The notes under the pieces were generated by a model. The model saw only the letters and a program-made list of their open reading frames with translations. It had not been told where the DNA came from and did no database searches. Shown piece after piece: positions 7,187 to 13,173 of a DNA stretch of 14,820 nt. Within the stretch, counting starts at the first letter, position 1. Each line of letters starts with the position of its first letter. Both the position numbers and the translations under genes were made by a program. The DNA is taken from NCBI GenBank assembly GCA_044870185.1, contig JBIOYL010000146.1:1-14820 (forward strand), in the 5' to 3' direction. This stretch comes from JBIOYL01 sp044870185 (GTDB taxonomy: Bacteria > Actinomycetota > CALGFH01).

Positions 7187-8155
7187 ATGGCGATCGGCAG
7201 CCGGCGGCGTGCCCGCCTGGACGTCGCGCCGCCCCGCCCGCGCCGGCACCGGGGCCGCCGCATCATGGCCGGCATTGCCGTCCTGCTCCTGGCGGCGCTC
7301 GTGGTCGTCGGCTACGTCGCCTGGACGGCCAGCACGAAGCTCATCTCGCTGCCGCGCGAGCGGATCGTGGGCACGCCGGCCCGCTACCACCTGACCTACC
7401 GGGACGTGTCGTTCCGCTCCGGCGACGGCACCCAGCTGCGCGGCTGGTTCGTCCCGGCCGCCACACCCCGGCCGGCGCCGGTGCTGGTGCTGTCCCACGG
7501 GCGTGGGACGAGCCGCGAGGAGTTCCTCACCAAGCTGCCCGTCTTCCATCGTCACGGCTTCGCGCTGCTGGCCTTCGACTACCGGGCCTGCGGGCAGTCG
7601 GGCGGCACCTACACGACCGCCGGCGACAAGGAGACCGCGGATCTGGTCGCCGCGGTCGGCTTTGCCCGCCGCCAGCCGGGCGTCGACGCCGGGCGGGTCG
7701 CGGTGGTCGGCCAGTCCCAGGGCGCGGCGGTCGCCCTGCTGGCCGCGGCCCGCGACCCCGACATCCACGCCGTGGTGGAGGACTCGGGCTTCGCCTCGCT
7801 GACCCAGGTCATCGCCTACAACTTCCGCGAGGAGGCCGGCCTGCCCGCCTTCCCGTTCGCCCCGGCCACGATCCTGCTCGCCGAGCTGCGGGCCGGCGGC
7901 GACGTCGGCCGGGTCGCCCCGATCAAGGTCATCGGCAGGGTTGCGCCCCGGCCTGTCCTGGTGATCCACGGCCTGGCCGACACCAAGGTCCGGCCCGACC
8001 AGGGCGAGCAGCTGTATGCGGCCGCCCGCTCGCCGAAGGCGGAATGGCTCGTGCCCCGGGCCGGGCACGTCCGGGCGTTCGACGTCGACCCGGCCGGCTA
8101 CGAGCGCCGCGTGGTCGGGTTCCTCGACCGGGCGCTGGCTGTCCGGGCCGCCTGA
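7187..8155 (+). CDS. Membrane-anchored alpha/beta hydrolase
   Basis: 322 residues from ATG 7187, with GGAGGTGAGG at 7174-7183; an upstream ATG at 7145 is less likely. The N-terminus is very Arg-rich (~1-26) and is followed by one hydrophobic segment (IMAGIAVLLLAALVVVGYVA, ~26-45). This predicts an N-in membrane anchor or uncleaved signal with the catalytic domain outside the cytoplasm. The hydrolase domain has the oxyanion-loop motif SHGRGTSREEF (~104), the nucleophile elbow GQSQG with Ser177, a likely acid Asp265 in IHGLADTKV and His294 in RAGHVRAFD, so a full Ser-Asp-His triad is visible. It resembles BAAT/FrsA-like and prolyl-oligopeptidase-like small hydrolases common in actinobacteria. 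Substrate (ester, peptide or thioester) is unknown. It appears monocistronic and converges on the GNAT gene. Confidence 0.93.
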   Translation: MAIGSRRRARLDVAPPRPRRHRGRRIMAGIAVLLLAALVVVGYVAWTASTKLISLPRERIVGTPARYHLTYRDVSFRSGDGTQLRGWFVPAATPRPAPVLVLSHGRGTSREEFLTKLPVFHRHGFALLAFDYRACGQSGGTYTTAGDKETADLVAAVGFARRQPGVDAGRVAVVGQSQGAAVALLAAARDPDIHAVVEDSGFASLTQVIAYNFREEAGLPAFPFAPATILLAELRAGGDVGRVAPIKVIGRVAPRPVLVIHGLADTKVRPDQGEQLYAAARSPKAEWLVPRAGHVRAFDVDPAGYERRVVGFLDRALAVRAA

Positions 8156-8194
8156 ACGGTCCCCCTCGGGCCGGTGGTCCTGGGTTGCGTGCGA

Positions 8195-8213
8195 CGTTCG
8201 AACCCGCCGAACG
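8195..8213. terminator. Hairpin between convergent hydrolase and acetyltransferase genes
   Basis: CGTTCG (8195-8200) pairs with CGAACG (8208-8213) over a 7-nt loop, in the 110-nt spacer between two converging genes. The stem is short and no T-tract follows, so this is weak. Confidence 0.25.
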
Positions 8214-8265
8214 CCTGCCCGACCGGACCCCGCGACCTCTCCACGTGCCATGCCGGCCGCGGGCC

Positions 8266-8715
8266 TCACACGATCGGCTCGCGCATGTACTCCAGGAAGT
8301 CGTGCCCGTGGTAGTAGCGCGGGATCCGGGCGACCTGGACGAAGCCCTGGCGCTCGTAGAAGCGCGCGTGGCGCTCGGTGGCGGGGCAGCGCAGGAAGCA
8401 CCGCTTGGCGCCGAGCTCGGCCGCGCGGGCGCAGAACGTGGCCACCAGGGCCGAGCCGATGCCGCGCGACCGGCGCGGCTCGACCACCATCAGATCGTGC
8501 AGGCGGGCCATCCCGGCCACGGTCTCGCCGACGCACACGCCGACGAGCTGCCGGCCGTCCCGCGCCTCGACCACGACCGGGCGGTTCGACCAGTCGACGC
8601 CGGCGCCGAAGATGGCCCGGTCGGCGGGTGGCCACTCGCGGGCCAGCAGTTGACGGACCTCGGCGGACTCGCGCTCGGCGACCGTGCAGACGACCTGGCC
8701 GGAGGCCGGGCTCAC
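8266..8715 (-). CDS. GNAT-family N-acetyltransferase
   Basis: 149 residues. The start is GTG 8715, placed 5 nt after AGGAGG on the minus strand; a GTG two codons earlier overlaps this ribosome binding site. The open frame continues much further upstream, but that extension is antisense to the neighbouring gene. The acetyl-CoA-binding motif A is clear: LHDLMVVEPRRSRGIGSALV (~73-92), with the pyrophosphate loop R-S-R-G-I-G. Motif B follows as ATERHARFYERQGFVQVAR (~113-131). The C-terminus ends in YYHGHDFLEYMREPIV-like sequence typical of small ribosomal-type or detoxifying GNATs. The acceptor substrate is unknown. The gene is divergent from 8815-9615 across 99 nt, which holds a -10-like box for the other direction. 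Confidence 0.92.
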   Translation of the reverse strand: MSPASGQVVCTVAERESAEVRQLLAREWPPADRAIFGAGVDWSNRPVVVEARDGRQLVGVCVGETVAGMARLHDLMVVEPRRSRGIGSALVATFCARAAELGAKRCFLRCPATERHARFYERQGFVQVARIPRYYHGHDFLEYMREPIV

Positions 8716-8771
8716 GGACACCTCCTGGGACGGCGGCTCGGGCTCCGCCCGGTCGCGACCATGGGTTCCAC

Positions 8772-8777
8772 TAGAAT
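8772..8777 (+). promoter_or_regulatory. -10 box upstream of the conserved hypothetical gene
   Basis: TAGAAT at 8772-8777 differs from the consensus TATAAT at one position and stands out in very GC-rich DNA, 37 nt before the start codon. No convincing -35 hexamer is visible 16-19 nt upstream. Confidence 0.45.
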
Positions 8778-8814
8778 TCTGCCGCCGGACGCGCACCGCA
8801 GCGAAGGGAGCCCG

Positions 8815-9615
8815 ATGGACGTCCGCCTGACCAGCGTCTATGTCGCCGACGCCAAGCTCGTCGACGACGGCCTCGTCCAGCCTGAGGACGCGATGGCCGT
8901 CTTCGTCGGCCGGGCCGGCCGGGGCCGGGTGGCCCCGTTCCAGGTCCGCCGCTCCTACACGGGGCCGGGCGGCTGGTACACCGAGTCGATGGCGTTGCTC
9001 GCCCCGAACGGCGACGTGGCCTGGCGCGGGCACAAGCGCAACATCACCCTGCGGGGCGCGAACAAGATCGACACGTTCGTCGACGTGGTGGACGACGCGG
9101 TCGTGACCTCCGCCGACGACCACGAGCTGGTGTTCCTGCTCGGCGCCGCGCAGGAGGTCGGCCGGGTCCCGGTGGCGATCCTGGACGAGGACCCGCCCTA
9201 CGCCGACGCGTCGGGCAGCGCCGTGCTGGCAGAGGCGCTCAAGAAGGGCACCGTCGTCTGGATCGACGTGCCCGGCACCGACGGCACCGCCGGCCGCCCG
9301 GTGGCCGCCTGGTACGGCACCCTCGACGGGCGCGTGTACGTGCTGTGCGGGGGCGCCGAGCAGCGCATCCCGGGGCTCGCCGAGGCCGACACGGTGATCT
9401 TGTCCGCCCGCTCCAAGGAGCTGCAGTCACTGGTCAGCCGGGTCGAGGCGAGCGCCCGGGTCGTGCCCCCCGCCGACCCGCTGTTCAACCGGGTGGTGCC
9501 CGTGCTCCTGCCCCGGCGGCTGAACCTGCGCGACGGCGAGGCGGCCGCCGACCGCTGGCGCAAGGAGTGCACGCTGGTCGAGCTCACACCCTCGGCGATG
9601 GCCGCCGCGGTGTAG
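8815..9615 (+). CDS. Conserved actinobacterial hypothetical protein, possible split-barrel C-terminal half
   Basis: 266 residues from ATG 8815, with GAAGGGAG at 8803-8810. The N-terminal ~110 residues are rich in beta-type patterns with several aromatic and charged motifs (VRRSYTGPGGWYTES, WRGHKRNITLRGANKIDTF). The middle (~120-150) forms an Asp/Ala-rich stretch leading to LAEALKKGTVVWIDVPG. Residues ~150-245 (PVAAWYGTLDGRVYVLCGG, then ADTVILSARSKE and VSRVEASARVV) look like the strand pattern of pyridoxamine-phosphate-oxidase/FMN-binding split barrels. I offer that only as a possibility. The tail has RLNLRDGEAAADRW and CTLVELTP. From memory, similar full-length hypotheticals are widespread in actinobacteria. 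No membrane segment or signal peptide is visible. The function is unknown, and the next gene starts 86 nt downstream on the same strand. Confidence 0.85.
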   Translation: MDVRLTSVYVADAKLVDDGLVQPEDAMAVFVGRAGRGRVAPFQVRRSYTGPGGWYTESMALLAPNGDVAWRGHKRNITLRGANKIDTFVDVVDDAVVTSADDHELVFLLGAAQEVGRVPVAILDEDPPYADASGSAVLAEALKKGTVVWIDVPGTDGTAGRPVAAWYGTLDGRVYVLCGGAEQRIPGLAEADTVILSARSKELQSLVSRVEASARVVPPADPLFNRVVPVLLPRRLNLRDGEAAADRWRKECTLVELTPSAMAAAV

Positions 9616-9657
9616 GCTCACACCGTTTCGCCCCTCAAGGCGGGGGTAAGCAGAGCC
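9615..9657 (+). other. Possible structured RNA element in the leader of the Lys/Ala-rich gene
   Basis: GGCTC (9615-9619) can pair with GAGCC (9653-9657) around an inner hairpin CGCC (9629-9632) / GGCG (9639-9642). The element starts at the last base of the preceding stop codon and ends 44 nt before the next ATG. It could be an intergenic terminator, an mRNA-processing site or a small leader element. A loose resemblance to the GGC...GCC core of c-di-GMP-I riboswitches was considered, but the conserved bases do not match. Confidence 0.25.
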
Positions 9658-9701
9658 AGGCATGCAGAGCAGGCGTTTCGACCCGACGTGGGAGGGTGCG
9701 T

Positions 9702-10430
9702 ATGCCGTTCAGGAAGAGCAAGGCCGACAAGGCCAAGCAGGCCGTGACGGAGCGGCTCCCGGTGGCCGACGACGCCAAGGAGGAGCTGACCGGCCGCTAC
9801 GAGGACCTGAGCGAAGCTCTCGAGCAGGCCAGGGAGGCGGTCGCCCGGGCGTCCGAGCGGCTGTCCCGACTGACGGCGGCGACCGCGGCGGCGGTGGCGG
9901 CCGCGGCGAGCCGCAAGGGCACCGTGGCGGCCGGCAAGGGCACCGCGGCGGCCGGCAAGGCGAGTGCCAAGACGGCCAAGGCGGCGACGAAGGCGGGCAC
10001 GAAGGCCGGCTTCGTGGCCGGGAAGGCGGCCGAGGCCCTGCCCGACGCCGAGCAGGTGAGCGAGCTGGCCAGCCGGGCGGCCGACAAGCTCTTCCCGGAG
10101 CGGGCCAAGCAGCGCCGCAAGGCCCAGCGCAAGCGCAGGCGCGGCCTGGTCTACCGTGGCCTCGGGCTGGCCAGCGCCGGGGTGGCCGCCGGCTGGCTGG
10201 TGACCTCCAAGCGGGCGGCCGGGACCCGGGAGGCGCTCAAGCAAAGGGCGGGCAAGGCGACCGAGAAGGGCTGGCAGAAGGTCTCCGAGGATCGCACCTC
10301 GGCGACCGGACCGGCGACCGGACCGGCGTCGGGCTCCTCGGCTTCGTCCGAGGGCGGCCAGCCGACGGCCGAGGTCACCCCGATCCACCAGACGGACGGT
10401 CCGCCGAGCCCGAACACGACGTCCGGCTAG
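9702..10430 (+). CDS. Lys/Ala-rich histone-like low-complexity protein
   Basis: 242 residues from ATG 9702, with GGAGGG at 9691-9696 and 5-nt spacing. The N-terminus is highly basic (MPFRKSKADKAKQAV). Residues ~20-60 form a likely coiled coil (EELTGRYEDLSEALEQAREAV). Residues ~60-110 are Ala/Lys/Gly-rich, with repeated AAGKG, AKTAKAATKAGTKAG units like the tails of eukaryotic H1-type or mycobacterial HupB proteins. A very basic cluster (~125-147, RAKQRRKAQRKRRRG) precedes a mildly hydrophobic stretch (GLGLASAGVAAGWLV, ~150-165) that may be a short membrane segment. The tail is Ser/Thr/Pro-rich with a tandem ATGP repeat. DNA binding, membrane tethering or a mixture is plausible; no named domain is seen. 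Its TAG stop is shared as CTAG with the convergent small gene. Confidence 0.8.
   Translation: MPFRKSKADKAKQAVTERLPVADDAKEELTGRYEDLSEALEQAREAVARASERLSRLTAATAAAVAAAASRKGTVAAGKGTAAAGKASAKTAKAATKAGTKAGFVAGKAAEALPDAEQVSELASRAADKLFPERAKQRRKAQRKRRRGLVYRGLGLASAGVAAGWLVTSKRAAGTREALKQRAGKATEKGWQKVSEDRTSATGPATGPASGSSASSEGGQPTAEVTPIHQTDGPPSPNTTSG
10301..10324 (+). repeat. Two tandem 12-bp repeats inside the Lys/Ala-rich gene
   Basis: GGCGACCGGACC occurs at 10301-10312 and again at 10313-10324 with no mismatch, followed by a degenerate third copy. The repeats are in frame and encode a tandem ATGP unit, so copy-number change would keep the frame. Confidence 0.8.
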
Positions 10431-10642
10431 CCGGCGGCCCGGTAGACGCCGGTGCCCTCCTTGACCACGCGGCCCTCCTTGGCGAGGGCCGCGAGGGTTT
10501 TCACCACCACGCCGCGGACGTCGGGGGTGGTGAACGGGTCGATCAGGCGGGCCTTGAGGGCACGGTCGAGCACGACCGTCCAGTGCAGCGCCTCCGGGGC
10601 GGCCGACCGGAGCACCTCGAGACAGGCGTCTTGTGGCTCCAC
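10427..10642 (-). CDS. Small winged-helix-like protein
   Basis: 71 residues with a GTG start at 10642; TGAGG lies 3 nt upstream and a further GGAGGTAGG lies beyond it, so the start is a little uncertain. The sequence reads as a helical segment, then WTVVLDRALKARLIDP, a TTPDVRGVVVKTLAALAKEG helix and a beta wing VVKEGTGVYRAAG. This is the helix-helix-wing arrangement of short winged helix-turn-helix domains, but DNA contact residues cannot be confirmed. Length is consistent with single-domain actinobacterial hypotheticals. It lies 49 nt downstream of the HlyIII-like gene on the same strand and may be the last gene of that operon. Its TAG stop and the TAG of the convergent gene share the palindrome CTAG, an overlap of four bases. 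Confidence 0.7.
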   Translation of the reverse strand: MEPQDACLEVLRSAAPEALHWTVVLDRALKARLIDPFTTPDVRGVVVKTLAALAKEGRVVKEGTGVYRAAG

Positions 10643-10691
10643 GAGCCTCAGCCTACCTCCACCATCACCATGCGGCGTCCCGGCGGGACCG

Positions 10692-11372
10692 TCAGCCGCC
10701 GGCGCTGGCGACGACCAGCCAGATCAGGGCGAAGTGGCAGGCGCCGGCGGCGATCGTGCAGGCGTGCCAGACCTCGTGGTAGCCGAACACCCGGGGGCTC
10801 GGGTTCGGGCGCCGGCAGGACAGGACGACCGCACCGGCGGTGTACAGCAGGCCGCCGGCGACCAGCAGGGTGACCTGGCCGGCGCCCAGGCGGTGGACGA
10901 GTTCGGGCAGCGCGACGATCGAGATCCAGCCGAGGAGCAGGTAGACGGGCGTGCCGAGGCCGCGGGTGCGGTGGAACCAGATGACCGTGGCGACGCCGGC
11001 CAGCGCGCCAAGCCACACCACGGCGAGGATCCCCGTCGCCCAGGCCCGGGTCAGCACGAGCACGCAGACGGGCGTGTAGGTGCCGGCGATGAGCAGGTAG
11101 ATCATGGCCTGGTCGGCCTGGTCCATGCGCCGGTAGGCGACCGGTCCCCAGCTGCCCAGGTGGAACGCAGCACTCGTGCCGTACAGGCCGGCGAGGCTGG
11201 CCGCGTAGACGGCCGCCGCCAGCCGGGCCGGCCAGGTGGGCGCGATGGCCACGAGGGCGACCCCGGCCGGCACGGCCGCGAAGAAGGCGGCCTGGTGCAG
11301 GCGGCCCCGCCAGCGGGGCTTGGGCGGGACGGCGACGGCAGACCCCGGCCGCGCCGGGCTCGGCCTGCTCAT
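10692..11372 (-). CDS. Hemolysin III / PAQR-family membrane protein
   Basis: 226 residues from ATG 11372, with GAAGGG just upstream on the minus strand. Seven hydrophobic segments are visible, at ~28-46, ~50-70, ~90-110, ~113-133, ~140-160, ~167-187 and ~200-222. The PAQR/HlyIII signature residues are present: TSAAFHL at the end of the second segment, RRMDQADQAMIYLLIAGTY at the third, and FGYHEVWHACTIAAGACHFA near the C-terminus. The His and Asp residues in these three blocks correspond to the zinc site of this family, whose members are related to adiponectin receptors and ceramidase-like hydrolases. The 'hemolysin' name is historical; toxicity is not implied. Its start codon overlaps the stop of the upstream LLM gene as ATGA, so the two are probably co-translated. 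Confidence 0.94.
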   Translation of the reverse strand: MSRPSPARPGSAVAVPPKPRWRGRLHQAAFFAAVPAGVALVAIAPTWPARLAAAVYAASLAGLYGTSAAFHLGSWGPVAYRRMDQADQAMIYLLIAGTYTPVCVLVLTRAWATGILAVVWLGALAGVATVIWFHRTRGLGTPVYLLLGWISIVALPELVHRLGAGQVTLLVAGGLLYTAGAVVLSCRRPNPSPRVFGYHEVWHACTIAAGACHFALIWLVVASAGG

Positions 11373-12409
11373 GGCCCTTCGGCTCGCGGCCGAGCGCCGG
11401 CGGGGGCGTCCGCCTGTAGCCGGGGCAGGACGAGCTCGGCGACCAGGTCGAGCTGCTCGTCCTCGAAGACGCCGAACGGCAGCCCGGCGAACGTGCAGAT
11501 GACCTGCTCGACGCCGAGGCGCTCCCAGCTGCGGAGCTGGTCGAGGATCTGGGCGGGCGTCCCGACCAGCCGGGCGGCCGCCCACTCCGAAAGCGGGACG
11601 CCGTCCAGCGCCCCGCCCGGTGTCCAGGCCTGCAGGCGCCGCCAGCGCCGGGCCAGGTCGTCGGCGTCCCGGCCGATCAGGGTGGCGAGCCCAAGCGAGC
11701 GGCGCACGTCCGCGAACGGCCGGTCGGCCCGCGCGCACGCGTCCCGGAGCACGTCGAGCCGGCCGGCGTACTGCTCCGGCGTGGTCGACCAGCACAGGTT
11801 CCACCCGTCGGCGGCCCGCGCGACCACCCCGAGCAGCTGGTCACCTTTGCCGCCGACCCACAGCGGCGGGCGTGGGCGCTGCAGCGGCGCCGGGTTGAGC
11901 GGCGCGTCCCGGAGTGTGAACCAGCGCCCGGCGTAGCTGGCCGGGCCGCCGCCGAACAGCGCCGCCAGGACGCCGAGCGCCTCCTCCAGCATGGCCAGGC
12001 GCTGGCGGGGGGCGGGGAAGTCCAGGCCGTGCTCGATGAACTCCTGGGCGTTCCAGCCGGCTCCGAGCCCAAGGTCAAGCCGCCCGTCGGAGAGCTGGTC
12101 CAGGGTGGCCGCCATCTTGGCGAGCAGGCCGGGATGCCGGAAGCCGGCGGCGAGCACCAGCGTGCCGAGCCGCACCCGCTCGGTGCGCATCGCGATGCCC
12201 GACAGTGTGGTCCAGCACTCGGGCGTGCCCTGGTGGCCGGCCGGGCCGTCGTAGCGCTCGAGGTCGATCCAGAAGTGGTCGGACATCCACACCTGGGAGA
12301 ACCCGAGCGCCTCGGCCCGCTCGGCGTACGCGGCCACCCGGTCGAACGTCGCCGGCCGGCCGTCCGGGAACGAGCAGTCGTAGTGCGGCAGCGCCAGCCC
12401 AACCTGCAC
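11369..12409 (-). CDS. LLM-class F420-dependent oxidoreductase
   Basis: 346 residues from GTG 12409, chosen because AAGGAGG ends 5 nt upstream; ATG 12424 would contain this ribosome binding site within its own codons. The TIM-barrel pattern is typical of LLM/F420 enzymes: an opening strand VGLALPHYDCSFPDGRPATF, then AERAEALGFSQVWMSDHFW (~27-45), VRLGTLVLAAGFRHPGLLAK (~79-98) and LSDGRLDLGLGAGWNAQEF (~105-123). In the F420 branch, segments equivalent to GAGWNAQEF lie beside the cofactor phosphate. A PPLWVGGKGDQLLGVVARAA stretch (~180-200) marks the second half. The substrate is unknown. It is the first gene of a probable operon with the HlyIII-like protein. It shares the fold but not close sequence with the LLM gene at 5989-7053. 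Confidence 0.93.
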   Translation of the reverse strand: MQVGLALPHYDCSFPDGRPATFDRVAAYAERAEALGFSQVWMSDHFWIDLERYDGPAGHQGTPECWTTLSGIAMRTERVRLGTLVLAAGFRHPGLLAKMAATLDQLSDGRLDLGLGAGWNAQEFIEHGLDFPAPRQRLAMLEEALGVLAALFGGGPASYAGRWFTLRDAPLNPAPLQRPRPPLWVGGKGDQLLGVVARAADGWNLCWSTTPEQYAGRLDVLRDACARADRPFADVRRSLGLATLIGRDADDLARRWRRLQAWTPGGALDGVPLSEWAAARLVGTPAQILDQLRSWERLGVEQVICTFAGLPFGVFEDEQLDLVAELVLPRLQADAPAGARPRAEGP

Positions 12410-12460
12410 ACGGGCCTCCTTCATCGGCGTCGACGCCGGGTAGTCTTCGGGCACTCCTCA

Positions 12461-12484
12461 GGGTGCCCCGACGGGTGTCCCGAC
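12461..12484 (-). repeat. Tandem near-identical 12-bp repeats and hairpin upstream of the LLM operon
   Basis: On the plus strand GGGTGCCCCGAC (12461-12472) is followed directly by GGGTGTCCCGAC (12473-12484), 11 of 12 bases equal. GGGCAC (12449-12454) can pair with GTGCCC (12463-12468). A minus-strand TACTAT (12523-12518) could be a -10 box placing this DNA in the 5' leader. The rest of the 12410-12633 spacer shows no gene. Confidence 0.35.
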
Positions 12485-12633
12485 CCCTTCCGCAGGGTCC
12501 CAGCTCCTCCCCCGTCGATAGTAGTGGGCAGAGGCAACAGCCGGGCCGCGGCTGGCGCGGGCACGCGAGGTGGCCGGTGTCGCCGGCGGGTGAGCGCAGC
12601 GAGGCGACCACGGCGCAGGGCGATGCGGCCGCG

Positions 12634-13071
12634 TCAGATGAAGCGCAGCTCGGTGGGCTCGTCGCGTTCGACCGGGTCGTCGACCAGGCGGGCGCAGGTC
12701 GGGCAGTACCAGCGGGCCTCCATGGGCGTGCCGCAGGTGGCATGCCGGACCGCCTCACCCTCGCCTGCCCGCTCGGCGCCCCACTGGGCGAGCAGCCGCA
12801 GGGCGCCGGCCAGCTCCTGGCCGTGGGCGGTGAGCTGGTAGGCGAAGCGGGGCGGCCGCCGCGAGTAGGGCTGGGCGACCACGACGGCCTCGCGCTCCAG
12901 ATGCTTGAGCCGCTGCGAGAGCACGTTGGGCGCGATGCCGGGCAGCTCGGCGAGCAGGTCGTTGAACCGCCGGGAGCCGCCGAGCAGCGCCGACACGATC
13001 AGCAGCGTCCAGCGGTCGCCGACGCGGGCGACCGCCTCGCCGAGCGCCGACGAGTCCTGGTGCGATGCCAT
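12634..13071 (-). CDS. HxlR-family (MarR-like winged helix) transcriptional regulator with C-terminal zinc-ribbon-like segment
   Basis: 145 residues from ATG 13071, with AGGAT about 8 nt upstream on the minus strand; ATG 13080 is an alternative. The first ~105 residues are a typical HxlR domain: ALGEAVARVGDRWTLLIVSALL (in two parts, ~9-30), RRFNDLLAELPGIAPNVLSQ with the recognition helix at ~45-55, RLKHLEREAVVV (~54-65) and a wing YSRRPPRFAYQLTAHGQEL (~70-88). The last ~40 residues contain HATCG and WYCPTCARLVDD, giving one His and three Cys that could bind zinc, a feature found in some actinobacterial HxlR-like proteins. HxlR proteins bind palindromes as dimers and respond to electrophiles or small molecules. 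The perfect 12-bp inverted repeat upstream predicts autoregulation and control of the divergent protease gene. Confidence 0.93.
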   Translation of the reverse strand: MASHQDSSALGEAVARVGDRWTLLIVSALLGGSRRFNDLLAELPGIAPNVLSQRLKHLEREAVVVAQPYSRRPPRFAYQLTAHGQELAGALRLLAQWGAERAGEGEAVRHATCGTPMEARWYCPTCARLVDDPVERDEPTELRFI

Positions 13072-13107
13072 GGCGATCATCCTACGAGAACGGCGTGCGA
13101 GCACGGC

Positions 13108-13136
13108 TTGCCGAACCGACGCTTCGCTAGTAACTT
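13108..13136 (+). promoter_or_regulatory. Candidate promoter of the protease gene
   Basis: TTGCCG (13108-13113) and TAACTT (13131-13136) are separated by 17 nt, the preferred spacing. The -10-like box lies within the left arm of the inverted repeat, so regulator binding would block it. The -10 match is only moderate. Confidence 0.4.
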
Positions 13137-13156
13137 GCAATCTACAAGTTACTAGC
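13126..13156. promoter_or_regulatory. Perfect 12-bp inverted repeat, predicted HxlR operator
   Basis: GCTAGTAACTTG (13126-13137) is the exact reverse complement of CAAGTTACTAGC (13145-13156), with a 7-nt spacer CAATCTA. It lies between the divergent HxlR and protease genes, 54 nt from the regulator start and 17 nt from the protease start. It is strikingly AT-rich for this window. HxlR-family dimers bind such palindromes next to their own gene. It could also fold as an RNA hairpin, but it sits upstream of both coding regions. Confidence 0.85.
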
Positions 13157-13173
13157 CTTGGAGGAGGCAGACG

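Noticed and set aside
8716..9123. N-terminal extension of the GNAT frame
   Set aside because: It is antisense to the conserved gene at 8815-9615, and a good ribosome binding site precedes GTG 8715.
9615..9660. c-di-GMP-I (GEMM) riboswitch
   Set aside because: Only the outer GGC/GCC pairing is similar; the conserved internal bases and second stem of the class are not present.
10452..11936. Plus-strand open frame of 494 codons opposite the HlyIII and LLM genes
   Set aside because: The minus strand there holds two family-recognisable proteins; this translation shows only Arg/Gly/Asp-rich composition.
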